Source: Muribaculaceae bacterium
Lineage (GTDB): Bacteria; Bacteroidota; Bacteroidia; Bacteroidales; Muribaculaceae
DNA length: 38,348 nt
Assembly: GCA_017451225.1 (NCBI GenBank)
Contig: JAFSPZ010000001.1
Coordinates: 1 to 38,348, forward strand
Reading direction: 5' to 3'
Shown piece by piece: positions 1 through 6,419 of the stretch. Each line of letters starts with the position of its first letter. Position 1 is the first letter of the stretch. Under the pieces are notes generated by a model that was not told the DNA's origin, ran no database searches, and worked only from the letters and a program-made list of their open reading frames with translations. The position numbers were made by a program, and so were the translations under genes.

Positions 1-126
1 ATCGTAGTAGGTATAGTCGCCGATGATGATACGCGGGTTCTTCACCACGTTCTTGATGAAGCAGAGGCTTGGAATCTTCGGATTCGGAAAAGCCTCATTG
101 GGGTTGGGTCTATTATTGATTTCCAT
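1..126 (-). CDS. Vat/CatB-like (xenobiotic) acetyltransferase, N-terminal fragment
   Basis: An ATG at 126 reads leftward without a stop to base 1, giving the first 42 residues; the rest lies outside the window. The fragment carries CFIKNVVKNPRIIIGDYTYYD, where the stretch ending IIIGDYTYYD matches the conserved N-terminus of the hexapeptide-repeat xenobiotic acyltransferases (Vat streptogramin and CatB chloramphenicol acetyltransferases). These are trimeric left-handed beta-helix enzymes that transfer acetyl from acetyl-CoA to a hydroxyl of the drug. A TACCTTTG box on the minus strand at 157-164 gives it its own promoter, diverging from the phage tail fibre gene. The catalytic His is not visible, so function and substrate are inferred from the family. 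It may be cargo of the phage element or a neighbouring chromosomal gene. Confidence 0.68.
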   Translation of the reverse strand, partial: MEINNRPNPNEAFPNPKIPSLCFIKNVVKNPRIIIGDYTYYD

Positions 127-156
127 AAATTCCGATTTATCGTTCTAATTACGCCG

Positions 157-164
157 CAAAGGTA
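157..164 (-). promoter_or_regulatory. Bacteroidetes -7 promoter box (TACCTTTG) for the acetyltransferase
   Basis: TACCTTTG reads on the minus strand about 30 bases upstream of the acetyltransferase ATG at 126 and fits the Bacteroidetes TAnnTTTG consensus. I see no clear -33 TTTG at the right distance. Confidence 0.6.
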
Positions 165-190
165 CTATTTTTTGCCAAATTATCGTGTCT

Positions 191-221
191 TTTGCGCCAC
201 CATTCAATCAATGTAGTTTTG
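191..221 (+). promoter_or_regulatory. Promoter of the tail fibre/lysis operon, overlapping a 12-bp inverted repeat
   Basis: TTTG at 191-194, a 19-base spacer, then TAGTTTTG at 214-221 make a perfect Bacteroidetes promoter. The -7 box lies in the left arm of a perfect 12-bp inverted repeat (ATGTAGTTTTGC at 211-222, GCAAAACTACAT at 233-244, 10-base loop). Because transcription should start near 228, within the loop, the dyad is more likely a DNA-level operator than an RNA hairpin; that is inference. Confidence 0.75.
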
Positions 222-248
222 CACAAGAAATCGCAAAACTACATTCTT

Positions 249-1739
249 ATGATTGACGTTAACCAACTCACAGAACTTATCTCGGCTTTCCGTGTCGAGA
301 CAGAAAAGGAATCTATCTCGCCCGAGACAGTCGGCAAGATACTCCAAGACATCACCGACCTGCTCGCCACCGCATCGACGGACGCGGAGCGTCAAATCCT
401 CGATGACTGGAAAGCCATGTTGTCGCAGTTCTATGTCGTCTATGACGTGGCGGATGCCAATATGCCCGACCCGCAGAACATGTTCCTGCGGTTGAAGGCT
501 CGCAACCTAGGCAACGGCAACTCCTATTCATCGTCGGTGCCCATCGCTGGAGCAACCGACATGAAAGCAGGAGCGATGACGGCCACTCACGTTCAGACCA
601 TCATGGCCCTGCAAGCTGCCGTGAGCCAACTGCGTTCCTCGGTCACATCGTTGCAGACCGCAAGCAGTCAGCATGGCAACCAGCTGTTCATCATCCAAGC
701 CGCAGGCTATGTCGTGACCGGCATAGCCCAGGGAAATCCTCACTCGTCGAGGGTGAACCTGCGGATCACCCAGCACGACGTGCGCACGGGTGAGGACTTC
801 GTGTTTGACGGCAGCACCTATCTCACTGGCGCAACCAATGAGAAAGCCGGTGTGATGACAGCCCAACAATGCAACGCGCTGAATGTCGCCAAGACCGACA
901 TCACCGCACTTCAATCCGCCATGCGCAAGGTGCAGGGCGCAGGGTGCGTCGTGGATGGCGCGACCGTGTTCCACATCGCCACCGACAGAATTGGCATCAT
1001 GCTGTTCGGCTACAACCTCGCCACTGGCGAGCGAGAGGTGGAATTGCAGCAACTCTACCTCTCGGCAGCCTCCGAGTATGGCGCAGGAGTGATGACCGCC
1101 CGACAGGTCAAAAGGCTCAACGAGCTTTATCAGGCGGTGTTCGGTTCAAGCAACAACGCCACCTCGTTCTTCAACTTCGGCATTGAAATCGGCGAGGGAA
1201 AGAGAGAACTCTTTCTGAAGCACGCCGTCAAGTTGGTCGAACTCGGCTATGTGCCGTACCTTTTCCGCTATTCGCGCAAGCGTAACCGCAAAATCGACAA
1301 TGAAGGCATCAAAGGCCACGGCGATTTGCGCAAAGGCTGGAATGTCGTCGGCAAAGGCGAGACCATACAAATCGGCAACAACGGCCAGGTGAGCATCAAC
1401 AAAATCGTGTTTGAACACGAGGAGTACAACGACGAGCAGATGCAGAGCATGGCGCAGTTCCAGAGCGAGGCGAAGTTCTTTGTCGCCGACAAATACGACG
1501 AAGCCATGGGTATAAGGTATGTGCCATTCGGCAAGAACCGAATCAACCTGCACGTGAAGATAAACAACGAGTACCAGCTGCGCAAGGTGCGCTTGCAGTA
1601 CGGCATCGCCTTCGCCTCGTACCGTGCGGGCAAGCGGGAACTGCTCGACAAGACACGCCTTGTCACGCCTATTGTGCCGTTCCACATCGCCAACGTGCCG
1701 TTCCGCAACGGCGGCTACCGCTGGGTGTTCGAGCGATAA
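249..1739 (+). CDS. Phage tail fibre-like structural protein
   Basis: This 496-residue protein is probably a tail fibre or minor tail protein. Three copies of a short motif are visible: IAGATDMKAGAMTATHV near residues 99-115, LTGATNEKAGVMTAQQC near 192-208, and LSAASEYGAGVMTARQV near 271-287. Such (G/A)AT-x-x-KAG-x-MTA units recur in fibre proteins of Bacteroidetes phages. Between repeats are beta-rich segments, and the C-terminal 200 residues form a separate, basic, beta-rich region ending GGYRWVFER. There is no signal peptide. The ATG at 249 is chosen because it lies 28 bases after the promoter box; the longer reading from 192 would begin upstream of the transcript start. It is first in a rightward series with the holin, amidase and spanin. 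Host-binding is inferred, not shown. Confidence 0.75.
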   Translation: MIDVNQLTELISAFRVETEKESISPETVGKILQDITDLLATASTDAERQILDDWKAMLSQFYVVYDVADANMPDPQNMFLRLKARNLGNGNSYSSSVPIAGATDMKAGAMTATHVQTIMALQAAVSQLRSSVTSLQTASSQHGNQLFIIQAAGYVVTGIAQGNPHSSRVNLRITQHDVRTGEDFVFDGSTYLTGATNEKAGVMTAQQCNALNVAKTDITALQSAMRKVQGAGCVVDGATVFHIATDRIGIMLFGYNLATGEREVELQQLYLSAASEYGAGVMTARQVKRLNELYQAVFGSSNNATSFFNFGIEIGEGKRELFLKHAVKLVELGYVPYLFRYSRKRNRKIDNEGIKGHGDLRKGWNVVGKGETIQIGNNGQVSINKIVFEHEEYNDEQMQSMAQFQSEAKFFVADKYDEAMGIRYVPFGKNRINLHVKINNEYQLRKVRLQYGIAFASYRAGKRELLDKTRLVTPIVPFHIANVPFRNGGYRWVFER

Positions 1740-1745
1740 CGGCAC

Positions 1746-1842
1746 AAAAAAAATGATGAGCTAGGGCACATCATTATAAAGGACGGTGAACTACGGTACA
1801 CCCTTATGAGTCGGAGAGAGCTACGGCACCCTCTTACTGATA
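1746..1842 (-). ncRNA. Candidate small RNA with three 30-base repeats, between fibre and holin genes
   Basis: A strong promoter on the minus strand (boxes at 1846-1853 and 1874-1877) should start a transcript near 1840. It ends at a hairpin with arms AATGATG and CATCATT followed by eight U (A-run at 1746-1753), a classic intrinsic terminator. The roughly 95-base RNA has no useful open frame. It is built of three direct repeats with an exact 30-base period (plus-strand units 1758-1787, 1788-1817, 1818-1847), each holding a version of GTGCCGTAGCTC. Three copies of one single-stranded motif suggest a multi-site base-pairing RNA or a protein-binding RNA. Function is unknown; the promoter, repeats and terminator are read directly. 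Confidence 0.55.
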
Positions 1843-1845
1843 CTG

Positions 1846-1877
1846 CAAAGGTACTCACTTTTTCAATAACCACCAAA
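1846..1877 (-). promoter_or_regulatory. Promoter of the phage small RNA, near-copy of the SRP RNA promoter
   Basis: Minus-strand TTTG (1877-1874), 20-base spacer, TACCTTTG (1853-1846). The stretch from TTTGGTGGT through AGTACCTTTGCAG is nearly the same as the SRP RNA promoter at 19046-19076, differing by a few spacer bases. This points to strong, constitutive sigma-70-type transcription from inside the prophage. Confidence 0.7.
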
Positions 1878-1893
1878 AAATCAGCAAAAAAAT

Positions 1894-2382
1894 ATGGATT
1901 TTTTCGTAGAAACGCTCAAAAACGCATCACTCCACATCCATGCCGTGTGGCTTGCCATCGCATACGTTGCCGTGATACTGGCAATGGCCGTCGATTTCAT
2001 CGCCGGACTGCGAAAGGCGAAAATCGCTGGCAAGGTCACAACAAGCAGGGCATTGAAAATGACCACCGAGAAAGCAACCAAGTACTTTCTCCCTATGTTG
2101 TGCCTCTCCTGCATTGACGTTCTGACTTCCGTTGTCCTGCCAGCACCGTTTTTTACGCTGCTCATGGGCGCGTTCAACATCTTCTGCGAATGGAAGTCGG
2201 TGCTCGAAAGCACCCACGACAAGCAGGAGTTGCGCGAGGCAGCCAACACCTTCAACGTCATTGTCAAGAACAAGGACGACATCGCTGGCATCATCATGCA
2301 AGCGATGGAGATGATGGAGAAAAAGCAAGCCATCGAGAGTAATAACAAGAATATCAACCCCCAAACAACCGAAGAAACATGA
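1894..2382 (+). CDS. Phage holin-like membrane protein
   Basis: This 162-residue protein starts MDFFVETLKNAS and has a first membrane segment near residues 15-35 (VWLAIAYVAVILAMAVDFIAG), followed by a basic loop (LRKAKIAGK) and two further hydrophobic stretches near 70-105, then a soluble charged tail. The VDFIAGLRKA pattern followed by K-rich loop and later membrane segments resembles the toxin-secretion/phage lysis holin family (Holin_4 type, D-x-x-x-G-x-x-KA). Holins make lesions in the inner membrane that let the endolysin reach peptidoglycan. The gene is just upstream of the amidase and putative spanin in one rightward unit, and its TGA overlaps the ATG of the next gene (ATGA). Its sequence similarity is judged by eye only. 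Confidence 0.7.
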   Translation: MDFFVETLKNASLHIHAVWLAIAYVAVILAMAVDFIAGLRKAKIAGKVTTSRALKMTTEKATKYFLPMLCLSCIDVLTSVVLPAPFFTLLMGAFNIFCEWKSVLESTHDKQELREAANTFNVIVKNKDDIAGIIMQAMEMMEKKQAIESNNKNINPQTTEET

Positions 2383-2990
2383 AGAATAAGACATTCATCA
2401 ACATCCAGCCCCAGGAAGTCACCGAGGGTGGCGAGCGGTCGGTGCGCTACAAAGGCAGCGACGGCAAGCTGCATGACATCACCGCCAAGCAGAAGCTGCC
2501 AGCACTCTCCATCGAGGAGAAAAGAACGTCGGTCAAAATCACTGTCAATGATTTACAGACCTCGGTACTAACCATCAATGAGTTCCTGATGAAATTTCAA
2601 GGAACGAAGTTTGCCGACTTCCAAATCATCAACGCTAGTTACACGTCATCGTCGGCAAACAAGATCTATTTCGCCAACAGCATCAAGGGCACGTTCAACT
2701 ACTACTATGACCTCGGCAACTCGGTCGTGGAGTTCCGTAACGGAAACACCGTGCTTGACCAAATGTCACGCAGTGATTTCTCGTCGGACATGGCGGCTGT
2801 CAAGGCGTTCTTCGAGCGCACCATCGCCAGCATCATCGACCAACTCACGCCGTACTACTTCTTCTACTTCATGAAGAACGCTGGCATGGTTATCAAGTCA
2901 TGCCGATTCACCGCAGTAGAGCAGCACGTCATCGTGGCCAAATCCGACGGCACTAGAACTGACCTCGGTTCTCTCAACCGCAGTTATTAA
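2379..2990 (+). CDS. Shared-N-terminus array protein 1 (unknown phage protein)
   Basis: This 203-residue protein is the first of three tandem genes sharing an N-terminal module of about 35-40 residues: FINIQPQEVTEGGERSVRY, KGSDGKLHDIT. The rest, from about residue 45, is unrelated to the other two: a hydrophilic region with NDLQTSVLTINEFLMKF, aromatic-rich YYYDLGNS and a C-terminal basic part. There is no signal peptide or membrane segment. Start ATG overlaps the holin stop in ATGA, so it is translationally coupled. Lying between holin and amidase in a late operon, it may be a virion-attached decoration or fibre protein in which the shared N-terminus docks to a common partner. The function is not recognised; that interpretation is inference. 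Its N-terminal DNA is the most diverged of the three copies. Confidence 0.8.
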   Translation: MKNKTFINIQPQEVTEGGERSVRYKGSDGKLHDITAKQKLPALSIEEKRTSVKITVNDLQTSVLTINEFLMKFQGTKFADFQIINASYTSSSANKIYFANSIKGTFNYYYDLGNSVVEFRNGNTVLDQMSRSDFSSDMAAVKAFFERTIASIIDQLTPYYFFYFMKNAGMVIKSCRFTAVEQHVIVAKSDGTRTDLGSLNRSY

Positions 2991-3010
2991 CCATCAAACA
3001 AGTTTGAATT

Positions 3011-3463
3011 ATGAAGAAGAAATTCATGAACATCAGACCGCAGGAAGTCACCGAGAACGGAGAGCGGTCAGTCCAGTACAAGGGCAGCGACGGTAAGATG
3101 CACGGCATCGCACCAGCTGGCAATGGCAGTGACACCGCCCAATCGAACATCGTGCTTGAAGTCAATTTTGCCGACGACGGCAAAGCGTTCACCGAAAGTG
3201 AACTGATTGACTATCTAACACAGTTCATGAGCGGCAAGTGCATTATCTGCATTTCCGACAACAACTGGGGCACGCAGAACGAGCGTCGCGTCGCTCTCGT
3301 CACACGTGCCAAAGGCTTCGAGGTCGTTGACGGAAGCATCGTCATCGGCAACTCGCTTACTTTCGAACTTTCAAGCCCTTCGTCTTTCGGCGACCTCGAC
3401 GAAGTTATGTTCCTCAAACAGCAGGACGGCAGCTTTGAGTTGTCTCACTATTTCAACAAGTAA
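3011..3463 (+). CDS. Shared-N-terminus array protein 2 (unknown phage protein)
   Basis: This 150-residue protein opens with the same module as its neighbours (MNIRPQEVTENGERSVQYK, GSDGKMHGIAPAGNG). From about residue 45 it changes to an unrelated mostly beta sequence with VLEVNFADDGKAFTESELI, a CIICISDNNWG stretch and a C-terminal FLKQQDGSFELSHYFNK. It is 20 bases after array protein 1 and 3 bases before array protein 3. Its first 120 bases are close to those of gene 3, with a block of about 53 identical bases at roughly 3060-3112, while the C-terminal regions show no resemblance. That contrast is what recombination or duplication within the shared 5' part, followed by replacement of the 3' part, would give. 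Function unknown. Confidence 0.8.
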   Translation: MKKKFMNIRPQEVTENGERSVQYKGSDGKMHGIAPAGNGSDTAQSNIVLEVNFADDGKAFTESELIDYLTQFMSGKCIICISDNNWGTQNERRVALVTRAKGFEVVDGSIVIGNSLTFELSSPSSFGDLDEVMFLKQQDGSFELSHYFNK

Positions 3464-3466
3464 GCT

Positions 3467-4054
3467 ATGAAAAAGAAAGTCATGAACATCAGACCGCAAG
3501 AAGTCACCCAAGGCGGTGAGCGGTCAGTCCAGTACAAGGGCAGCGACGGTAAGATGCACGGCATCGCACCCGCTGGCAACGGCGGCAGCACCGTCCAATC
3601 GCAAGACGTGCATCTTAAGGATGCCTTCGTCATCTACCGAAATAACTTGGCACTGCTAGGCCAAAGCGACCAAGTCGTCATCTACAAGATGAACGATTGG
3701 GTAAGAACGGAAGTCGATGTCGACACGCTCATGCAAGCACTGGAGCAGAACCCATCGCAGCCAATCCTTATACAATTAGAGTCAATGGAAGAAGGCTTCA
3801 ATGTGGTGGCAAGAGTAATCAGCCTTGCATTGAGCCAAAACGAGGAAGACGAATCTTATTCGGCTTCGGTTATTTGTCTCCAATGGTGGGCTTACGAGGG
3901 TAATGTAGTGGATATTTTCAATGTTGTCCTCGAAAAGAATGAGCAAGGCTCCACCATTGAGTTTATCCCACAGGCATTTGCAATAGGTAACGATGATTCA
4001 GGCAATGGTCAAATCGCTAGCGGCACAGAACTTGGAGGCAATGGAAAGTTATAA
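3467..4054 (+). CDS. Shared-N-terminus array protein 3 (unknown phage protein)
   Basis: This 195-residue protein has the N-terminal module MNIRPQEVTQGGERSVQYK, GSDGKMHGIAPAGNGGS, followed by a third, different C-terminal region: DVHLKDAFVIYRNN, an acidic helix-prone part (DTLMQALEQNPSQPILIQLE), ICLQWWAYEGN and a Gly/Asn-rich tail. No signal peptide is present. The last 14 bases overlap the amidase start at 4041. As with the two upstream genes, size and placement fit a small virion accessory or a lysis-linked protein, but I recognise no family. The shared module is rich in polar beta-type residues and ends in a Gly-rich hinge in genes 2 and 3, which suits an anchor joined to a swappable domain. 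Confidence 0.8.
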   Translation: MKKKVMNIRPQEVTQGGERSVQYKGSDGKMHGIAPAGNGGSTVQSQDVHLKDAFVIYRNNLALLGQSDQVVIYKMNDWVRTEVDVDTLMQALEQNPSQPILIQLESMEEGFNVVARVISLALSQNEEDESYSASVICLQWWAYEGNVVDIFNVVLEKNEQGSTIEFIPQAFAIGNDDSGNGQIASGTELGGNGKL

Positions 4055-4658
4055 AAACAAAGTAGTCATACTCGGCACGGCGCACGGCAGCAACGTGCCG
4101 GGGAAATGCTCGCCCGACAAGAAGTTCCGCGAGTATAAGTTCAGCCGTGAAGTCATCAAGCAGCTGAAGCCGCAACTCGAAGCGCTCGGCTTGCTCGTCT
4201 TTGTCGATATGCCAGGCGACGAGGTGCCACGCCCAGGCAACACCGAACTTTCTCTCCGTTGCCGGTACGTCAATGGAATATGCTCAAAGTTCGGCACGCA
4301 GAACTGCGTCTATGTGAGTATTCACGTCAATGCCGCAGGTTCTGACGGGCAGTGGCACACAGCACGAGGCTTCGCGGTCTATGTGGCACGCCAATGCTCG
4401 GCGGCGAGCAAGCGGCTCGCAAAATCCTTTTGCGAAACCGCTATCGCCATGGGATTGCGCGGCAACCGCTCCATCCCCAAAGAGCATTACTGGCAAGCCA
4501 ATTTCTACGTTGTAAAGAACACCGCCTGCCCTGCGGTGCTGACCGAGAACTTGTTCCAAGACAACCACGACGACGTGGATTTTCTCGCATCACCAGAGGG
4601 CAAGGCGAAGATCGTAGAACTCCATCGCACCTGCATCGCTAAACATTTTGGACTATGA
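4041..4658 (+). CDS. N-acetylmuramoyl-L-alanine amidase (phage endolysin)
   Basis: This 205-residue Amidase_3-type enzyme cuts the amide bond between MurNAc and L-Ala of peptidoglycan. Zinc ligands are visible as H15 (LGTAHG), E31 (REYKF) and H95 (VSIHVNA), with the catalytic E169 in VLTENLF. The catalytic domain fills the protein, with no separate wall-binding domain and no signal peptide, so export to the wall would depend on the holin. The ATG at 4041 is chosen because the family begins a few residues before VVILGTAHG; a longer reading from 3993 would only add the shadow of array gene 3. It overlaps array gene 3 upstream and the putative spanin downstream (ATGA), forming a compact lysis cassette. 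Confidence 0.9.
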   Translation: MESYKNKVVILGTAHGSNVPGKCSPDKKFREYKFSREVIKQLKPQLEALGLLVFVDMPGDEVPRPGNTELSLRCRYVNGICSKFGTQNCVYVSIHVNAAGSDGQWHTARGFAVYVARQCSAASKRLAKSFCETAIAMGLRGNRSIPKEHYWQANFYVVKNTACPAVLTENLFQDNHDDVDFLASPEGKAKIVELHRTCIAKHFGL

Positions 4659-5206
4659 ATGCACTCTCACTCGCTGCAACCACGGCAATGCTTGCTGTGG
4701 TATTGCTCGCGTCGTGCCACTCCAAAAAGGAAGTCACGGCTACCACGAAAGAGCAGTACGACATCGAGACGGCTGGCTCAATCTGTACTGCAACCGACGA
4801 GCGGTTGCAGTGGTTGAGCCGCTTATCGCTCGACATCGACAGCTTCGAGGTGGTGATACCCACACGCCATTTTGCTGAAATCGGCAAGATGGCTGGTGAC
4901 ACGGCGATGGATCTGCCTGAACAGTTTGCCCTGTCCGCAAGCCAACCTCGCCCTGGCTCGGTTGTCCTGCGAGGCAAACACGCACGATTGGGCAAGGCCG
5001 ACATCGTTCAGCGCAACGCTGCGCGTTGCACTTCACAGGTTGACACACTGTCGGCTCACCGCTCAATCGACAAGGCTGACCATTACGCTCGTGACAACGT
5101 GGGCATCATGAAGCCCCCCGATGTGACGTGGTGGCCGTGGCTCCTGCTCACAGGTCTGCTTGTGGGTTCCATTATCATCATTTGGCTGAAAGAAAGAGGT
5201 AAATAG
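4655..5206 (+). CDS. Putative one-piece spanin (lipoprotein with C-terminal membrane anchor)
   Basis: This 183-residue protein has a lipoprotein signal, MNALSLAATTAMLAVVLLASC, with lipobox LLASC at residue 21, a periplasmic middle part of about 135 residues, and a C-terminal membrane helix (TWWPWLLLTGLLVGSIIII, about residues 158-178) ending in the charged tail KERGK. An outer-membrane lipid anchor and an inner-membrane helix in one chain is the plan of unimolecular spanins, which join the two membranes and fuse them in the last step of lysis of Gram-negative hosts. The gene follows the amidase with an ATGA overlap, where Rz-like genes are expected. The first two Cys outside the lipobox (residues 44 and about 129) could form disulfides. 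Spanin identity rests on topology and position, not sequence similarity. Confidence 0.65.
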   Translation: MNALSLAATTAMLAVVLLASCHSKKEVTATTKEQYDIETAGSICTATDERLQWLSRLSLDIDSFEVVIPTRHFAEIGKMAGDTAMDLPEQFALSASQPRPGSVVLRGKHARLGKADIVQRNAARCTSQVDTLSAHRSIDKADHYARDNVGIMKPPDVTWWPWLLLTGLLVGSIIIIWLKERGK

Positions 5207-6419
5207 TTTTTTCATTATTGAAGTTTTTAAGGTTAATTGGGTAAAGGCTTTGCCGTGAGGCACGGCCTTTACTGCTTCAAGGTGTAAACACATGGCAACC
5301 GACCCCACAAACCCGCCCTTGACACAATGCAAGCATTGCCAATTTGCCCAACCCCACACCCCGATGTGGGCGGCGTTCCGGACTGGCTCGGCATGGCGGC
5401 GATGAGCTTTACGCTACGGACACCGGCTTACGGCTCACTACATCAGTCGGGTATCGAGGCGGCAAGCCGTTTCGACACCCGATTTCGCCACCGCCAAACC
5501 CGCGCACTCGGCTCTTATCGGTCGCTACTATTGCGCACCGCGTCTCATTACGACATCGAAAGTGCCACGCCTTCGGCTTGTATGCCTCTCTATTGACGGC
5601 GTTAGGAAGCGCATTAAGTCTGCCTCGTTACATCGGGTATCGGTTCGACAAGTCTCACTGACACCCGATGGTTTTCCTCTATGTCAGACACAATGCTCGA
5701 CAGGTCGTTCCGTAACGCCTATGGTTCGGCAAGGGCACACTCAATGCTCCAATCGTCTTGTGCTCCATTACCGCTCCCTGCAAGCCCAGTGCTCTCGCTG
5801 CGCTCGGGGATTGTCGGTGGGGTGAGCCTATCCGAAGTCCTCCACTATGTTCGTCGCACGCAATGCATCTCACCGCCCATTGAACACTCGCCCACATCGC
5901 CTAATCACGAAATTGAGCCTTGAAGCGAGTTCGAGGCACGATTTCGTCAGAAAAGCGGAATCGACAAGCGTGGGTGAAAACCGATACTCCGTGTCGGTTT
6001 CACTCACGCACGTCAGCCTCATCACCGCACATTCCGCTCGGTCGAAAAGGCAATTTGCGAAAGCGAGGAAGAGGGTGGTCGGGGGGTCTTTGCAGACAGC
6101 AACGGGGCGCAGCCCCGTACCCCACAAAATGCTGTAAAACAGCCTTTTGACTTTTTCAACTTTGGAAATTTCGCACGTTTTTTCAAAACTTCTCCTAAAT
6201 TTAACCAAGTAACTTGCTGATATAGGTATTTTTGAGCCTCTTTGAGGGCAAGAGAACGAAAAACACCTAAAATATTGTTGTTCAGTGAAATAGTGATTTT
6301 ACATATCATCGAGGAACCCTCGCCACCCTCACAATAGAAAATTACTTGCCGTCGCTGTCTTTTACCGCCTCAATCGTAGTGCCGAAATTTGCACAACATC
6401 ACCAATAAAAACATCGACA
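5207..6419 (+). other. 1.2 kb hairpin-rich region without convincing genes
   Basis: No open frame here has a recognisable protein. The stretch to about 6125 is GC-rich and carries a series of hairpins on the same strand as the late genes. Examples: GTAAAGGC/GCCTTTAC at 5241-5272 with inner CCGTG/CACGG; TCGGGTATCGA with TCGACACCCGA at 5447-5482; CATCGGGT/ACCCGATG at 5632-5670; ACGAAAT/ATTTCGT at 5907-5947 enclosing GCCTTGAA/TTCGAGGC; a GTGAAAACCGA/TCGGTTTCAC arm pair at 5974-6003; and ACGGGGC/GCCCCGT at 6102-6118. A small hairpin GCTGT/ACAGC near 6130-6143 followed by T-rich sequence may end a transcript. After about 6140 the base composition turns AT-rich up to the tape measure gene. This could be a long structured RNA, a cis-acting DNA site, or decayed sequence; the data do not decide. 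Confidence 0.5.
6379..6394 (+). promoter_or_regulatory. Possible promoter box with dyad before the tape measure gene
   Basis: GAAATTTG at 6384-6391 differs from TAnnTTTG at one base and is framed by GTGC (6379-6382) and GCAC (6391-6394). It sits 26-41 bases before the ATG at 6420. A better -7 match, TATTTTTG at 6227-6234, lies further upstream. Either could start a tape measure transcript. Confidence 0.35.

Noticed and set aside
1758-1847. CRISPR-like array
   Set aside because: Three 30-base units follow each other without spacers and are imperfect; no cas genes. Better explained as a tandem repeat in a small RNA.
5241-5272. Intrinsic terminator after the spanin gene
   Set aside because: The GTAAAGGC/GCCTTTAC stem is clear, but no T-run follows on either strand.
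5292-5405. A 37-codon frame starting MATDPTNPP with a CKHC pair, at the start of the hairpin-rich gap
   Set aside because: One Cys pair alone is not a zinc site, there is no family likeness, and the same DNA is part of the hairpin-rich block. Kept out of the gene list but could be a small protein.
5327-6208. Several overlapping open frames of 70-112 codons on both strands in the structured gap
   Set aside because: They overlap one another, are rich in Arg, Ser and Cys as expected from GC-rich non-coding DNA, and show no domain or signal.
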